Shown: in pieces, positions 47,272 to 55,701 of the stretch
Position numbering within the stretch: the stretch's first letter is position 1
How the letters are laid out: each line of letters opens with the position of its first letter
Position numbers and translations under genes: made by a program
The notes under the pieces: generated by a model
The model's input: only the letters and a program-made list of their open reading frames with translations
Told to the model about the DNA's origin: nothing
The model's database searches: none
From: Nostoc sp. ATCC 43529
GTDB lineage: Bacteria > Cyanobacteriota > Cyanobacteriia > Cyanobacteriales > Nostocaceae
DNA length: 64,000 nucleotides
Assembly (NCBI GenBank): GCA_003326205.1
Contig: LWTK01000001.1
Coordinates: 62,001 to 126,000, forward strand
Direction of reading: 5' to 3'

Positions 47272-47738
47272 ATTGCTAAGGAACTCTAAAAAATAAACAA
47301 TAGCTTCAGGTAGTTGACCGTTGACTGTGAACTGTCAACGGTCAACAGCATAAGGTTGCGCTGGATAAGTAGTTAGACATAATTAAATGTAAGATTGGAT
47401 AAGCGATTTATCGCTCTCAATAGACGTTTTAATGGCTCAAGCCCATACTACGAACTTTAGTTTAATTGAGTCTTTCTACTTATTACGATCGCCAATCAAT
47501 ATCGTTCCTGTTATAAAATCCTTTCTATATCTTGCCCAGCATAGAGAACCCGCACAACTTCAATGCTTTCATCTCGCTCAAAGTAAAAAATTAGATACTT
47601 TTTAAATCCTTTAACAGCTCCATTGTATGCGATCGCCGCAGTAGTTAAAGGTTTCATCTGCTACTTTGACTATGTGTTTGCTATTTACTTATTAACACAC
47701 TGCTTTTGGTCTAAATTTCGTAATTTATAGTCAAACGC
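47272..47738. other. Spacer with a toxin remnant
   Basis: Apart from the parE-like remnant at 47511-47640, it contains GACCGTTGACTGTGAACTG with GTCAACGGTCAAC inverted near 47315-47345, possibly the terminator of the upstream gene. No complete gene. Confidence 0.4.
47511..47640 (-). pseudogene. ParE/RelE-type toxin remnant (C-terminal end)
   Basis: About 40 codons survive: GAVKGFKKYLIFYFERDESI, then EVVRVLYAGQDIERIL and TAA at 47513-47511. This is the C-terminal half of a ParE-like toxin (conserved EVVRVLHGAR-DIE). No start or antitoxin is present; upstream the frame is lost. Confidence 0.65.
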
Positions 47739-47885
47739 AACTGTTTCATTGATAAACACATCTGTTTCATTGATAAACACATCTGTTTTATTGACAAACA
47801 CATCTGTTTCATTGACAAACACATCTGTTTCATTGACAAACACATCTGTTTCATTGATAAACACATCTGTTTCATTGACAAACAC
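47739..47885. repeat. 21-bp satellite, seven units
   Basis: Unit ATCTGTTTCATTGACAAACAC with minor changes (GATAAA, GTTTTATTG), seven head-to-tail copies. It has the same period as the unrelated satellite at 25495. It encodes only repeat peptides in any frame. Confidence 0.9.
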
Positions 47886-48010
47886 ATAAGTTTTGCGTTA
47901 ATTACAGATTATTCAGTTATATTTCATACAAATTTATGATAAATTTACTGAACTAAGATGCAGCTTTAGTAAGCCAAACTAGCTCTAAAGCAGATGAAAG
48001 GAATACATCT

Positions 48011-48397
48011 ATGGTTCGTCAAAAACGTACATATCGGGCTTTGGAAAGAGCTGAATTGAGAGTATCAGGACTCAAAGCCATCGATCCCAGTATGGATTTT
48101 GGTGAAAATCGCAGCTTGCAAAATATTACACAAGTAATTGAGGAATACCGTAATGAGATAAATACTTACAATACTGCTCTCACCACAATTGACTCTTCTA
48201 TGGGTAAAATGGATGAATTTGAGAAAGTTTTAAACGATCTGATTGAGAAAATGCTGATTGGAGTTGCTTTCAAATACGGTAAAGACAGCCGTGAATATGA
48301 AATGGCGGGTGCTGTTCGCAAAAGCGATCGCATCCGCAAAAGTCAGGCGACGCGTTTGAAAAATTCCGACCAAAAAGCCAACCAGAATAATTCGTAA
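48011..48397 (+). CDS. Conserved small cyanobacterial protein
   Basis: 128 residues, basic at both ends and helical in the middle: RTYRALERAELRVSGLKAID, then NITQVIEEYRNEINTYNTAL and a C-terminal FKYGKDSREYEMAGAVRKSD followed by RIRKSQATRLK. GAAAGGAATACATCT precedes the ATG, giving a ribosome site at good spacing. It has no signal peptide or membrane span. The function is unknown; the Arg/Lys-rich end could bind nucleic acid, which is a guess. Confidence 0.75.
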   Translation: MVRQKRTYRALERAELRVSGLKAIDPSMDFGENRSLQNITQVIEEYRNEINTYNTALTTIDSSMGKMDEFEKVLNDLIEKMLIGVAFKYGKDSREYEMAGAVRKSDRIRKSQATRLKNSDQKANQNNS

Positions 48398-48407
48398 TTC
48401 GTAATTG

Positions 48408-48559
48408 TTATACCAATTTGAAAAAAGAATACAACAAATAGACCATTTGTAGAGACGCGATTCATGAGCCAGCGCGTTGCGGGGGTTCCCCCCGTTGTAG
48501 CGACTGGCGTCGCGTCTTTACCCAAGGATATGTTGCAATTATGAATTGAATTGGTATTA
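48408..48559. mobile_element. Nested miniature repeats
   Basis: The outer ends TTATACCAATT (48408-48418) and AATTGGTATTA (48549-48559) form a terminal inverted repeat with one mismatch. Inside, TGTAGAGACGCGATTCAT (48448-48465) and TCGCGTCTTTACCC (48510-48523) are the two halves of the palindromic repeat. They are split by another palindrome bounded by GCCAG and CTGGC. The order of insertion is therefore readable. No coding capacity. Confidence 0.6.
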
Positions 48560-48612
48560 CCCCACGATTAAAGTCGGGGGCGAAGCCGATTACGAATTAC
48601 GATTTCATTCTG

Positions 48613-51495
48613 TTAAAACTCTCCAGCTAAAGCTGCAACGCATCTTTCGCAAATTAGCGGATGTTCCTTTGATTCTCCCACATGGGTGGAGTAGTTCCAA
48701 CAGCGATCGCACTTTTCACCGTCAGCATTCGCTATACCAATTACCCAGTCTTCGGTTTGCGTTGTATATTTTAATCCTTGCACAGCCTCAGCAGAATCTA
48801 ATAATTCCACTTGGGAAGTCAGCAATAAATACCGCAGTTCGTCAATACCGTTACCGATAGCTGGGTTAAAGGCTTGAATTGCATCGCCTAACTGTTTGTT
48901 AGGGATATGAATTAAAGCTTTAGCTTCTAGGGAAGAACCAATGAGTTTTTCGATTCTGGCTTGTTCCAACACCTTGTTAACATCGGTGCGGAGTTTTCGC
49001 AATACTTCCCAAGATTGAGCTAATTCTTCATTGCGCCACTTTTCGTCCACCTGCACCCAACCGGCTTCAAACACTGATTTGTAAGGTGTTTTGTAAGGGA
49101 GATATTGCCAGATATCTTCGGCAGTGTGACATAATACTGGAGCCATCGCTCGTGCTAAATTCTCTAAAGCAATCTTCAGCACTGTTTGACAACTGCGACG
49201 GCGGAAAGCATTAGTAGCACTGATGTACAGTCTATCTTTGGCAACGTCTAAATAAAAGTTGGATAAATCCACCACGCAGAAATTCTGCACTGTTTGGAAG
49301 AAGCGGAAGAACTGGAAACTATCAAAAGCTGCTGTTACTTCTTCAAACACTTCTAAGATGCGGTGCAGCATGTAGCGGTCGAGTTCTGGTAATTCCTCGA
49401 AAGGTACTGCGTCTGTTTCGGGGTTGAAATCATCAAGGCTACCCAACAAAAAGCGCGCTGTATTGCGAATCTTACCTCTAACATCATTCAGTTGTTTGAT
49501 GATGTTTTTCCCAATGCGGACATCGCTGGAGTAGTCTACCGACGATACCCATAACCTCAAAACATCTGCACCGTAAGGCGGTTCTACTTTTTGATTTTTC
49601 CCGCCTTGAATGATTGTATTTGGGTCAACCACATTGCCTTCAGACTTACTCATTTTGCGGCCTTGTTCGTCCAAAGTAAAGCCGTGAGTCAAGACAGTTT
49701 TGTAAGGCGCACAGTCATTCACCGCCACACTAGTAAGCAAACTTGACTGGAACCAACCGCGATGTTGGTCGGAACCTTCCAAGTAGATGTCTGCGGGGTA
49801 GCGTAATTCTGGACGCTGTTTAGCCACAGATGCCCAAGATGAGCCAGAATCAAACCATACATCCATTGTGTCTGTACCTTTGCGGTAAGACTTACCATTT
49901 TGGCGATATGATTCAGGCAATAATTCCTCAACTGAAAGTTCCCACCAAGCATCGGAACCTTTCTGGGCGATAATTGCTTGGACGTGGTTGATAGTTTCCT
50001 CGTTCAGCAGTGGTTCTCCGCTGGCTTCATCGTAGAACACGGGAATTGGTACACCCCAAGCACGCTGACGGGAGATACACCAATCAGAACGTTCCGCTAC
50101 CATCGGCGTGATGCGATTTTCACCTTGGGCTGGAATCCATTTTACAGTGGCGATCGCCTTAAGTGCTTCCTCCCTAAATCCTTCCACCGAAGCAAACCAT
50201 TGCTCAGTAGCGCGGAAAATCGTCGGCTTTTTCGTCCGCCAATCATAGGGATACTTATGCTGATAAGGTTCTTCCTTCAACAAAGAACCAGCCGCAGCCA
50301 ACGCATCAATCACCGCTTGATTCCCATCACCCAGCACATTCAACCCAGCAAACTCTCCCGCTTCTGAAGTAAAATTCCCGTTATCATCCACCGGTGCAAG
50401 GATAGGCAAACCATAACGCTGACCAACAATATAGTCTTCTTGACCGTGACCTGGAGCAGTATGTACCAACCCAGTACCCGACTCAGTAGTAATATAATCG
50501 CCACCCACAACCACCGGACTTTCCCGGTCAAACAAAGGATGACGATAACTACTATGTTCCAAATCGCTCCCCTTAACTGTGGCTTTCACGGTCAACTCCA
50601 CACCCAACGTCGCAGCCAACCTCTCCACCAACTCCGCCGCCACAATCAAATACTTAAATCCTCTCTGCGCCTTTGCGTCTCTGCGTGAGATTTCCACCAC
50701 CGCATAATCCAACTCCCCATTCACCGCCACCGCCAAATTCCCCGGAATCGTCCAAGGCGTAGTCGTCCACACAGCCACACCCAAATCCGGCAAATATTCC
50801 CCCAGCAGCGATTTCACCCCTTCCCCCAGACTGATAACAGGGAAAGCCGCATAAACACTCCGCGAAGTATGACCTTCCGGATATTCCAACTCAGCCTCCG
50901 CCAAAGCAGTCTTAGAACTGGGACTCCAGTGAACAGGCTTTAAACCGCGATAAATATACCCCTTTAAAAACATCTGACCAAACACGCCAATTTGCGCCGC
51001 TTCATATTCCGGCTTCAGCGTCAAATAAGGATGTTCCCAATCACCCCAAATACCGTAGCTTTTAAAACCTTGGCGCTGTTCGTTTACCGTATCTAGAGCA
51101 TATTCTTTAGCTTTTTGTCTCAGTTGCAAAGACGTTAAATTTTGCCGTTCTGCTGGCTTCATGTTTTGCAGAACTTTCAACTCAATGGGCAATCCGTGAC
51201 AATCCCAACCAGGGACGTAGCGAACTTTACGCCCTTTTAATAGTTGATAGCGATTAATAATATCTTTAAGAATTTTATTTAAGGCATGACCAACATGAAG
51301 CGAGCCGTTAGCGTAGGGAGGCCCATCGTGCAGTATAAATAATTCGCCTGGGTTTTCTCTAGAGAGGCGATCGTAAATTTGATTATCTTCCCAAAATTTT
51401 TGGATTTCCGGCTCCCGCTTGATAGCATTTGCCCGCATCTCAAAGTTAGTCTTGGGTAAGTTTACAGTATCTTTGTAGTTTCCTGATTCGGTCAC
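48613..51495 (-). CDS. ileS: Isoleucyl-tRNA synthetase
   Basis: 960 residues, class I synthetase. The HIGH motif is in PPYANGSLHVGHALNK at about 57-72 and the KMSKS loop in DEQGRKMSKSEGN at about 600-612. The editing domain contains TTPWTIPGNLAVAV and GTGLVHTAPGHGQED. A C-terminal zinc region CDRCWNYSTHV ... CERC is complete. It begins with GTG (MTESGNYKDT); no in-frame ATG precedes. A short foreign stretch SRRDAKAQRGF (about 268-278) in the editing domain matches spacer text CGCAGAGACGCAAAGGCGCAG. It does not break the frame. Confidence 0.96.
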   Translation of the reverse strand: MTESGNYKDTVNLPKTNFEMRANAIKREPEIQKFWEDNQIYDRLSRENPGELFILHDGPPYANGSLHVGHALNKILKDIINRYQLLKGRKVRYVPGWDCHGLPIELKVLQNMKPAERQNLTSLQLRQKAKEYALDTVNEQRQGFKSYGIWGDWEHPYLTLKPEYEAAQIGVFGQMFLKGYIYRGLKPVHWSPSSKTALAEAELEYPEGHTSRSVYAAFPVISLGEGVKSLLGEYLPDLGVAVWTTTPWTIPGNLAVAVNGELDYAVVEISRRDAKAQRGFKYLIVAAELVERLAATLGVELTVKATVKGSDLEHSSYRHPLFDRESPVVVGGDYITTESGTGLVHTAPGHGQEDYIVGQRYGLPILAPVDDNGNFTSEAGEFAGLNVLGDGNQAVIDALAAAGSLLKEEPYQHKYPYDWRTKKPTIFRATEQWFASVEGFREEALKAIATVKWIPAQGENRITPMVAERSDWCISRQRAWGVPIPVFYDEASGEPLLNEETINHVQAIIAQKGSDAWWELSVEELLPESYRQNGKSYRKGTDTMDVWFDSGSSWASVAKQRPELRYPADIYLEGSDQHRGWFQSSLLTSVAVNDCAPYKTVLTHGFTLDEQGRKMSKSEGNVVDPNTIIQGGKNQKVEPPYGADVLRLWVSSVDYSSDVRIGKNIIKQLNDVRGKIRNTARFLLGSLDDFNPETDAVPFEELPELDRYMLHRILEVFEEVTAAFDSFQFFRFFQTVQNFCVVDLSNFYLDVAKDRLYISATNAFRRRSCQTVLKIALENLARAMAPVLCHTAEDIWQYLPYKTPYKSVFEAGWVQVDEKWRNEELAQSWEVLRKLRTDVNKVLEQARIEKLIGSSLEAKALIHIPNKQLGDAIQAFNPAIGNGIDELRYLLLTSQVELLDSAEAVQGLKYTTQTEDWVIGIANADGEKCDRCWNYSTHVGESKEHPLICERCVAALAGEF

Positions 51496-51931
51496 AATCT
51501 CATGCCTAAATTAATTGAGCAGATTTTATCAATTATAGAAGATGAGATGAAGGCCAAAAAATCAACTTGACAATTAGTAAGTAAGTTATTATACAAGTTG
51601 CCCTAAATAACGGGCGCAAATATTCCTATGACGGTAAACTGCTGAGTGGACACGTTAGTAGAGGCGCATTGACAACGCCATTAAGAGTTCGTTTGTGGAC
51701 TCTTAAGAATCCCTCGACTTTTTGTTTAAATGAGCGTTCGCGCAGCGTGTCGTTAGACAAGCGAAATTTAAACAGTCGGGGGAGTGTCAAATAAGGATTA
51801 TGACTAATGCTTTTAATAAAACTATTTGCAGTCAACTTTTAGTAGAGTTTGAATCTGAAAAAAAATACGATCGCTCAAATTAGCCCAATGCTACGATCGT
51901 AGAAGAAACATAGCATCAGCCTCAGCTAAGT
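51496..51931. mobile_element. Probable IS200/IS605 right-end remnant
   Basis: At 51600-51793 the text GTGGACTCTTAAGAATCCCTCGA (in pieces) is followed by a stem formed by CCCTCGACT and AGTCGGGGG plus GTTTAAAT and ATTTAAAC, then AGTGTCAA. This is the layout of a TnpB-type element's right end, which also carries its guide RNA scaffold. The loop holds another repeat (GAGCGTTCGCGCAGCGTGTC). No tnpA or tnpB frame remains. The rest of the spacer has no gene. Confidence 0.45.
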
Positions 51932-52282
51932 ATGCAACTTGAAGACTACTTTAACTTTCTTGCTCCGGATGATATTCGACTTCAGGGAACACGGGTAGGA
52001 ATTGAAACGATTTTGTTTGACTACCTCTTCCGTGCCAAAACTCCAGAAGAGATTGCCAAAACTTACACCTCATTGACTTTAGAACAAGTCTATGCAACCA
52101 TTCTCTACTACTTGCATAATAAACAAGCGGTAGATGCCTACATCACAGATTGGCTAGAGTGGGGCGATCGCATGAGAGAAGAACAACGCCGAAATCCCAA
52201 CCCAGTTGTAGAGAAACTACGAAAATTAAAAGCTGAGAAAATGGCGATTCAAGCTGATGGCGCTCAAATATCTTATAGATGA
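51932..52282 (+). CDS. DUF433 domain protein (antitoxin-like)
   Basis: 116 residues. The DUF433 domain is recognisable from FLAPDDIRLQGTRVGIETIL, FDYLFRAKTPEEIAKTYTSL and TLEQVYATILYYLHNKQAVD, a winged-helix fold found in VapB45-type antitoxins. The C-terminal tail is basic and helical (REEQRRNPNPVVEKLRKLKA). Its 3' end overlaps the DUF5615 gene by 26 nt, typical of toxin-antitoxin pairs. A DNA-binding antitoxin role is inferred. Confidence 0.85.
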   Translation: MQLEDYFNFLAPDDIRLQGTRVGIETILFDYLFRAKTPEEIAKTYTSLTLEQVYATILYYLHNKQAVDAYITDWLEWGDRMREEQRRNPNPVVEKLRKLKAEKMAIQADGAQISYR

Positions 52283-52619
52283 GAATGTCGATCCAATTTA
52301 CACAATTCAACTTCGCCGTCTCAAGCCCGATCTATTTGTAATGGCAGTTGGTGACTTAACCACTCCAAAGAAAGGAACTCTAGACCCAGAAATTTTGCTT
52401 TGGTGTGAAGAAAATAATTGTATTCTAATCACAAACAATCGCAAATCGATGCCAGTTCATTTGGCAGATCATCTAGCAGCAAATTATCATGTGCCAAGAA
52501 TATTCATCCTGAATCCAAAATTAAGCGTTGGTGAAAATCTTGAGCAGTTATTTTTGATCGCTGAAGGTTCGGTTGATAACGAGTATCAAGACCGAATAGA
52601 GTTTCTTCCTCTCTTCTAG
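52257..52619 (+). CDS. DUF5615 PIN-like protein (toxin-like)
   Basis: 120 residues. PIN-like/Mut7-C type nuclease fold: KYLIDENVDPIYTIQLRRLK with acidic Asp8 and Glu9, LDPEILLWCEENNCILITNN and RKSMPVHLADHLAA. These residues are the presumed metal site. Paired with DUF433 it resembles the VapBC45-type module. Overlap with the upstream gene supports co-translation. No experimental function can be inferred beyond this. Confidence 0.8.
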   Translation: MALKYLIDENVDPIYTIQLRRLKPDLFVMAVGDLTTPKKGTLDPEILLWCEENNCILITNNRKSMPVHLADHLAANYHVPRIFILNPKLSVGENLEQLFLIAEGSVDNEYQDRIEFLPLF

Positions 52620-52724
52620 GAAGTAGTTACACTTTGGCATTCATAAGTGAACTGGAAAATAGAGTAGCAGAAGTTCCCAAATAATTGCAGAATAAAGGCA
52701 GTTCGTCATTATTATTACCTGGAA

Positions 52725-54119
52725 ATGCCGACTACACTTGCTGACGCACAAAATTTACTTTCTGACCTCATTGCCCGTTACTCAGAACGTGTTGATTATC
52801 TGATGATTCGCCTTGAAGAAGCAGAAGGGACTGATATCTTGTTGCGTGGCGACAAGGTAGAAACTCTCAGTGAAGGCATCTCAATCGGCGGACATATTCG
52901 CGCTTGTTATAAAGGTGGATGGGGGTTGAGTTGCTTTAACCAGCTTTCCACCATTAAGGATCGCATCGAAGAAGCGATCGCAGCGGCGCGAATGGTTGGT
53001 GATGAAGAAACTATACTTGCACCCATTGACCCCGTGCAAGTAGTATGCAAACTGCCTCTGGCGGGCACCGATCCGCGAAAAATCTCCCTGTTGGAGAAAA
53101 AAGAATTATGCGATCGCTACACAGAATTGCTCAAAAGTGTTGACCGCCGCATTACCACTACCTCGGTGCGTTATGGAGACAGCGCCCAAAGAGCGATCGT
53201 TGCCACCTCTGAAGGGACTTTCATCGATCAATCCTGGGTGGATATGGAAATGCGCTTTGCCGCCACCGCCAAAAATGGCGAAACGGTACAAACTGGTAGG
53301 GAAACCACTGGTTCTCGCAAAGCCTACGAAGATTTAACTAATTTGGACAAACAAGTCCAAAGTGCAGCCGAAAGAGCGATCGCAGCTTTATCTCTGCCAC
53401 CAGTTAAAGGCAACACCTACACCGTAGTCATTGACCCAGTTCTTACCGGTTTATTTGTCCACGAAGCCTTCGGACACCTTTCGGAAGCTGATATGGCTTA
53501 CGAAAACCCCGATTTGTTGGAAGTTATGACCATTGGGCGGCGCTTCGGCCCAAAAGAACTGCAAATTTTTGATGGTGCCGCCCCTCTAGGACATCGCGGT
53601 AGCTATTTTTATGATGACGAAGGCACCCCCGCCACTACTACTCAATTAATTAAAGATGGAGTTTTAGTTGGACGCTTACATTCTCGTGAAACCGCAGGCA
53701 AATTAAACGAAACGCCTACAGGTAACGCCCGCTGTCTCAACTATCACTTTACCCCTATTGTACGGATGACAAATACCTGGATTGAACGGGGTAAAACACC
53801 GGTTCAAGACTTATTCACTGATATTAAAGAAGGAGTCTATGCCCGTAATTGGCTGGGTGGAATGACCAACGGCGAAATGTTCACCTTCAGCGCTGGAGAA
53901 GCGTGGATGATTAGAAACGGCAAAATTGCCGAACCTGTTCGGGATGTAACACTCTCAGGAAATGTATTCCAGACTTTAGCTGATATTGAAGCAATTGGCG
54001 ATGATTTTTATTGGGATGAATCCGGTGGTTGTGGTAAAGGAGGCCAAAACGGCTTATCAGTGGGTTGTGGTGGCCCAAGTCTACGAATTCGGGATGTAGT
54101 GGTTGGTGGAGAAATATGA
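52725..54119 (+). CDS. tldD: TldD-type metalloprotease
   Basis: 464 residues, TldD/PmbA family. With a TldE/PmbA partner these cytoplasmic zinc proteases degrade unfolded peptides and mature some modified peptides. The zinc motif HEAFGH lies in LFVHEAFGHLSEADMAYENP at about 245-250. Another landmark is EGVYARNWLGGMTNGEMFTF and the C-terminal CGKGGQNGLSVGCGGPSLRI. Length is normal. The partner gene is not adjacent in the window. Confidence 0.92.
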   Translation: MPTTLADAQNLLSDLIARYSERVDYLMIRLEEAEGTDILLRGDKVETLSEGISIGGHIRACYKGGWGLSCFNQLSTIKDRIEEAIAAARMVGDEETILAPIDPVQVVCKLPLAGTDPRKISLLEKKELCDRYTELLKSVDRRITTTSVRYGDSAQRAIVATSEGTFIDQSWVDMEMRFAATAKNGETVQTGRETTGSRKAYEDLTNLDKQVQSAAERAIAALSLPPVKGNTYTVVIDPVLTGLFVHEAFGHLSEADMAYENPDLLEVMTIGRRFGPKELQIFDGAAPLGHRGSYFYDDEGTPATTTQLIKDGVLVGRLHSRETAGKLNETPTGNARCLNYHFTPIVRMTNTWIERGKTPVQDLFTDIKEGVYARNWLGGMTNGEMFTFSAGEAWMIRNGKIAEPVRDVTLSGNVFQTLADIEAIGDDFYWDESGGCGKGGQNGLSVGCGGPSLRIRDVVVGGEI

Positions 54120-54176
54120 ACGAGAAGTTAAACGACTAACGCCAATATTATTATTTGATAAGCGATCGAATCTTGT

Positions 54177-54214
54177 ATGTAGGGTGTGTTAGCCTACGGC
54201 ATAACACACCTTTA
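54177..54214. repeat. Palindromic repeat after tldD
   Basis: GTAGGGTGTGTTAGCC, TACGGCATAACACACC: arms of the family also seen around 5320-5353. Possibly a terminator. Confidence 0.55.
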
Positions 54215-54312
54215 ACTGTTGATTATGGAATAAAACTCTAAAAGTTTAAAGCGTCAACTTCTGAAAAAACTTATGGATGCATTTGTTGACAAGCGATACA
54301 GTAGGATTATAA

Positions 54313-54615
54313 TCATTGAACTACTTGCTTGAGTAAAGCTATCCACATATCAGAAGGATAGGAATAGTAATCAATTTCCTCAATTTGATATTGATAAGAT
54401 TCACTACCTTGGCGTAAGATGATGCGATCGCTAGCTTTAATACCGTTGCCTACTCCAGTCATGTAGCCTATTGTTCCTTCATTGACTCGCTCAAATATGT
54501 AGTCACTTCCCCAGACTTGTTGGCTGTAATCATGTATTTTATTGTGTTGTTTTAATCCTTTTAGCGGAGAGGTTAGTAGGACTAATTTATTAAATAAATT
54601 AAAACTTAAATTCAT
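54313..54615 (-). CDS. Conserved hypothetical protein
   Basis: 100 residues from ATG at 54615 (longer frame needs TTG). A central beta-rich part (QQVWGSDYIFERVNEGTIGY, MTGVGNGIKASDRIILRQ) followed by QYQIEEIDYYSYPSDMWIAL and LKQVVQ. It has no signal peptide or membrane span. The GxxxGxG...DRI pattern suggests a small beta-barrel. No function recognised. It is isolated between tldD and coaE, transcribed opposite to tldD. Confidence 0.65.
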   Translation of the reverse strand: MNLSFNLFNKLVLLTSPLKGLKQHNKIHDYSQQVWGSDYIFERVNEGTIGYMTGVGNGIKASDRIILRQGSESYQYQIEEIDYYSYPSDMWIALLKQVVQ

Positions 54616-55040
54616 ATACTTCGTATTCAAAAAAAGTAATTAAAAATATTTGTTTAAATATAATTAAATAATTAGTAGCTCTGTTTTATGAAGGTTTGAC
54701 TTTTCACAAACTCTATCTTATGTTGAAAATTCATTTTATGTCACTACTAATTAAGATATATATTGAGAGAATAAAAATTTTGGAATATCGTCTTTATTTA
54801 TTACTTGATTTTCTTTTATCTTGAGCATCTAGTACAACATCAGGTATGATAGCGGCTAACTGTTGACTAACAATTTAAATCTACAGTAGTATTGACCGCA
54901 GGCTCAACTGTAAAATCACCGAATTATTCAATAAGATTGGCTAAATTTTGAGGTTTTTCACTGAATTTGTTAAGATTTATTCATCAAAATATTATGTCTC
55001 GTAAATTTAGTATATATGTCTTTTTTAAGATAAATATATT
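54616..55040. other. AT-rich spacer, nothing recognised
   Basis: About 425 bp rich in A/T without a convincing frame; one plus-strand ORF of 28 codons at about 54737 is probably chance. No repeats of the common families are seen here, unlike most spacers in the window. Confidence 0.5.
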
Positions 55041-55637
55041 TTAGTTTACACTTGGGAGTTTGATAGCTATATCTACCTGTTTTAGTAATAATTCTAGGCT
55101 AGAAGAGTTATCCAAAACAATATTTGCACGGGTCACTTTTTCTGCGATAGATAGTTGACTATTAATCCGAAGTTGTGCTTGTTCTGTATTTAAATGGTTT
55201 CGTTGCATCAATCTCTGTAGTTGTTGTTCTTGAGAACAATGTACTACCCAAATTTCTGTAACCAAATTAGTCATCCCAGCCTCAAATAACAGAGGAACTA
55301 CTAACACCAGTATTTGTGAAGAAGATTGACTAATTGCTTGTTGAGCGCGATCGCGCACATAAGGATGAATCAAACTCTCTACCCAGTTGCGTTCATCTTC
55401 GCGATTAAAAATAATTTCGCCTAGCTTTTGGCGATTGAGGTTGCCATCCGCTAGTAAAATTTCTTGCCCATAACGTTCGGCGATCGCACCAAGAATAGGC
55501 GAACCCATTGATACTGCCTCTCTAGCATAAATATCTGCATCCAAAATCGGCAGATTATAAGTGCTAGCTAAATAATTCGTGACGGTGGTTTTGCCTGTGG
55601 CAATACCTCCGGTTAAGCCGATTATGCGTTTTGTCAT
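55041..55637 (-). CDS. coaE: Dephospho-CoA kinase
   Basis: 198 residues. It catalyses the last step of coenzyme A synthesis, phosphorylating the 3'-OH of dephospho-CoA with ATP. The P-loop GLTGGIATGKTTVTNYL is at about 7-23. Other motifs are LPILDADIYAREAVSMGSP, IIFNREDERNWVESLIHPYV and VVPLLFEAGMTNLVTEIWVV. Length is normal. The ATG is supplied by an STRR unit (ACTAATGACAAAACGC). It lies downstream of cobA-hemD on the same strand. Confidence 0.95.
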   Translation of the reverse strand: MTKRIIGLTGGIATGKTTVTNYLASTYNLPILDADIYAREAVSMGSPILGAIAERYGQEILLADGNLNRQKLGEIIFNREDERNWVESLIHPYVRDRAQQAISQSSSQILVLVVPLLFEAGMTNLVTEIWVVHCSQEQQLQRLMQRNHLNTEQAQLRINSQLSIAEKVTRANIVLDNSSSLELLLKQVDIAIKLPSVN

Positions 55638-55701
55638 TAGTCATTAGTTATTAGTCATTAGTCATTAGTTATTCCCCGCGTCCTTGCTTCTTTTCCACTC
55701 C

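Noticed and set aside
47685..47885. 66-codon frame across the second satellite
   Set aside because: Same reason: a period divisible by three gives an open VNETDVF repeat with no upstream signal.
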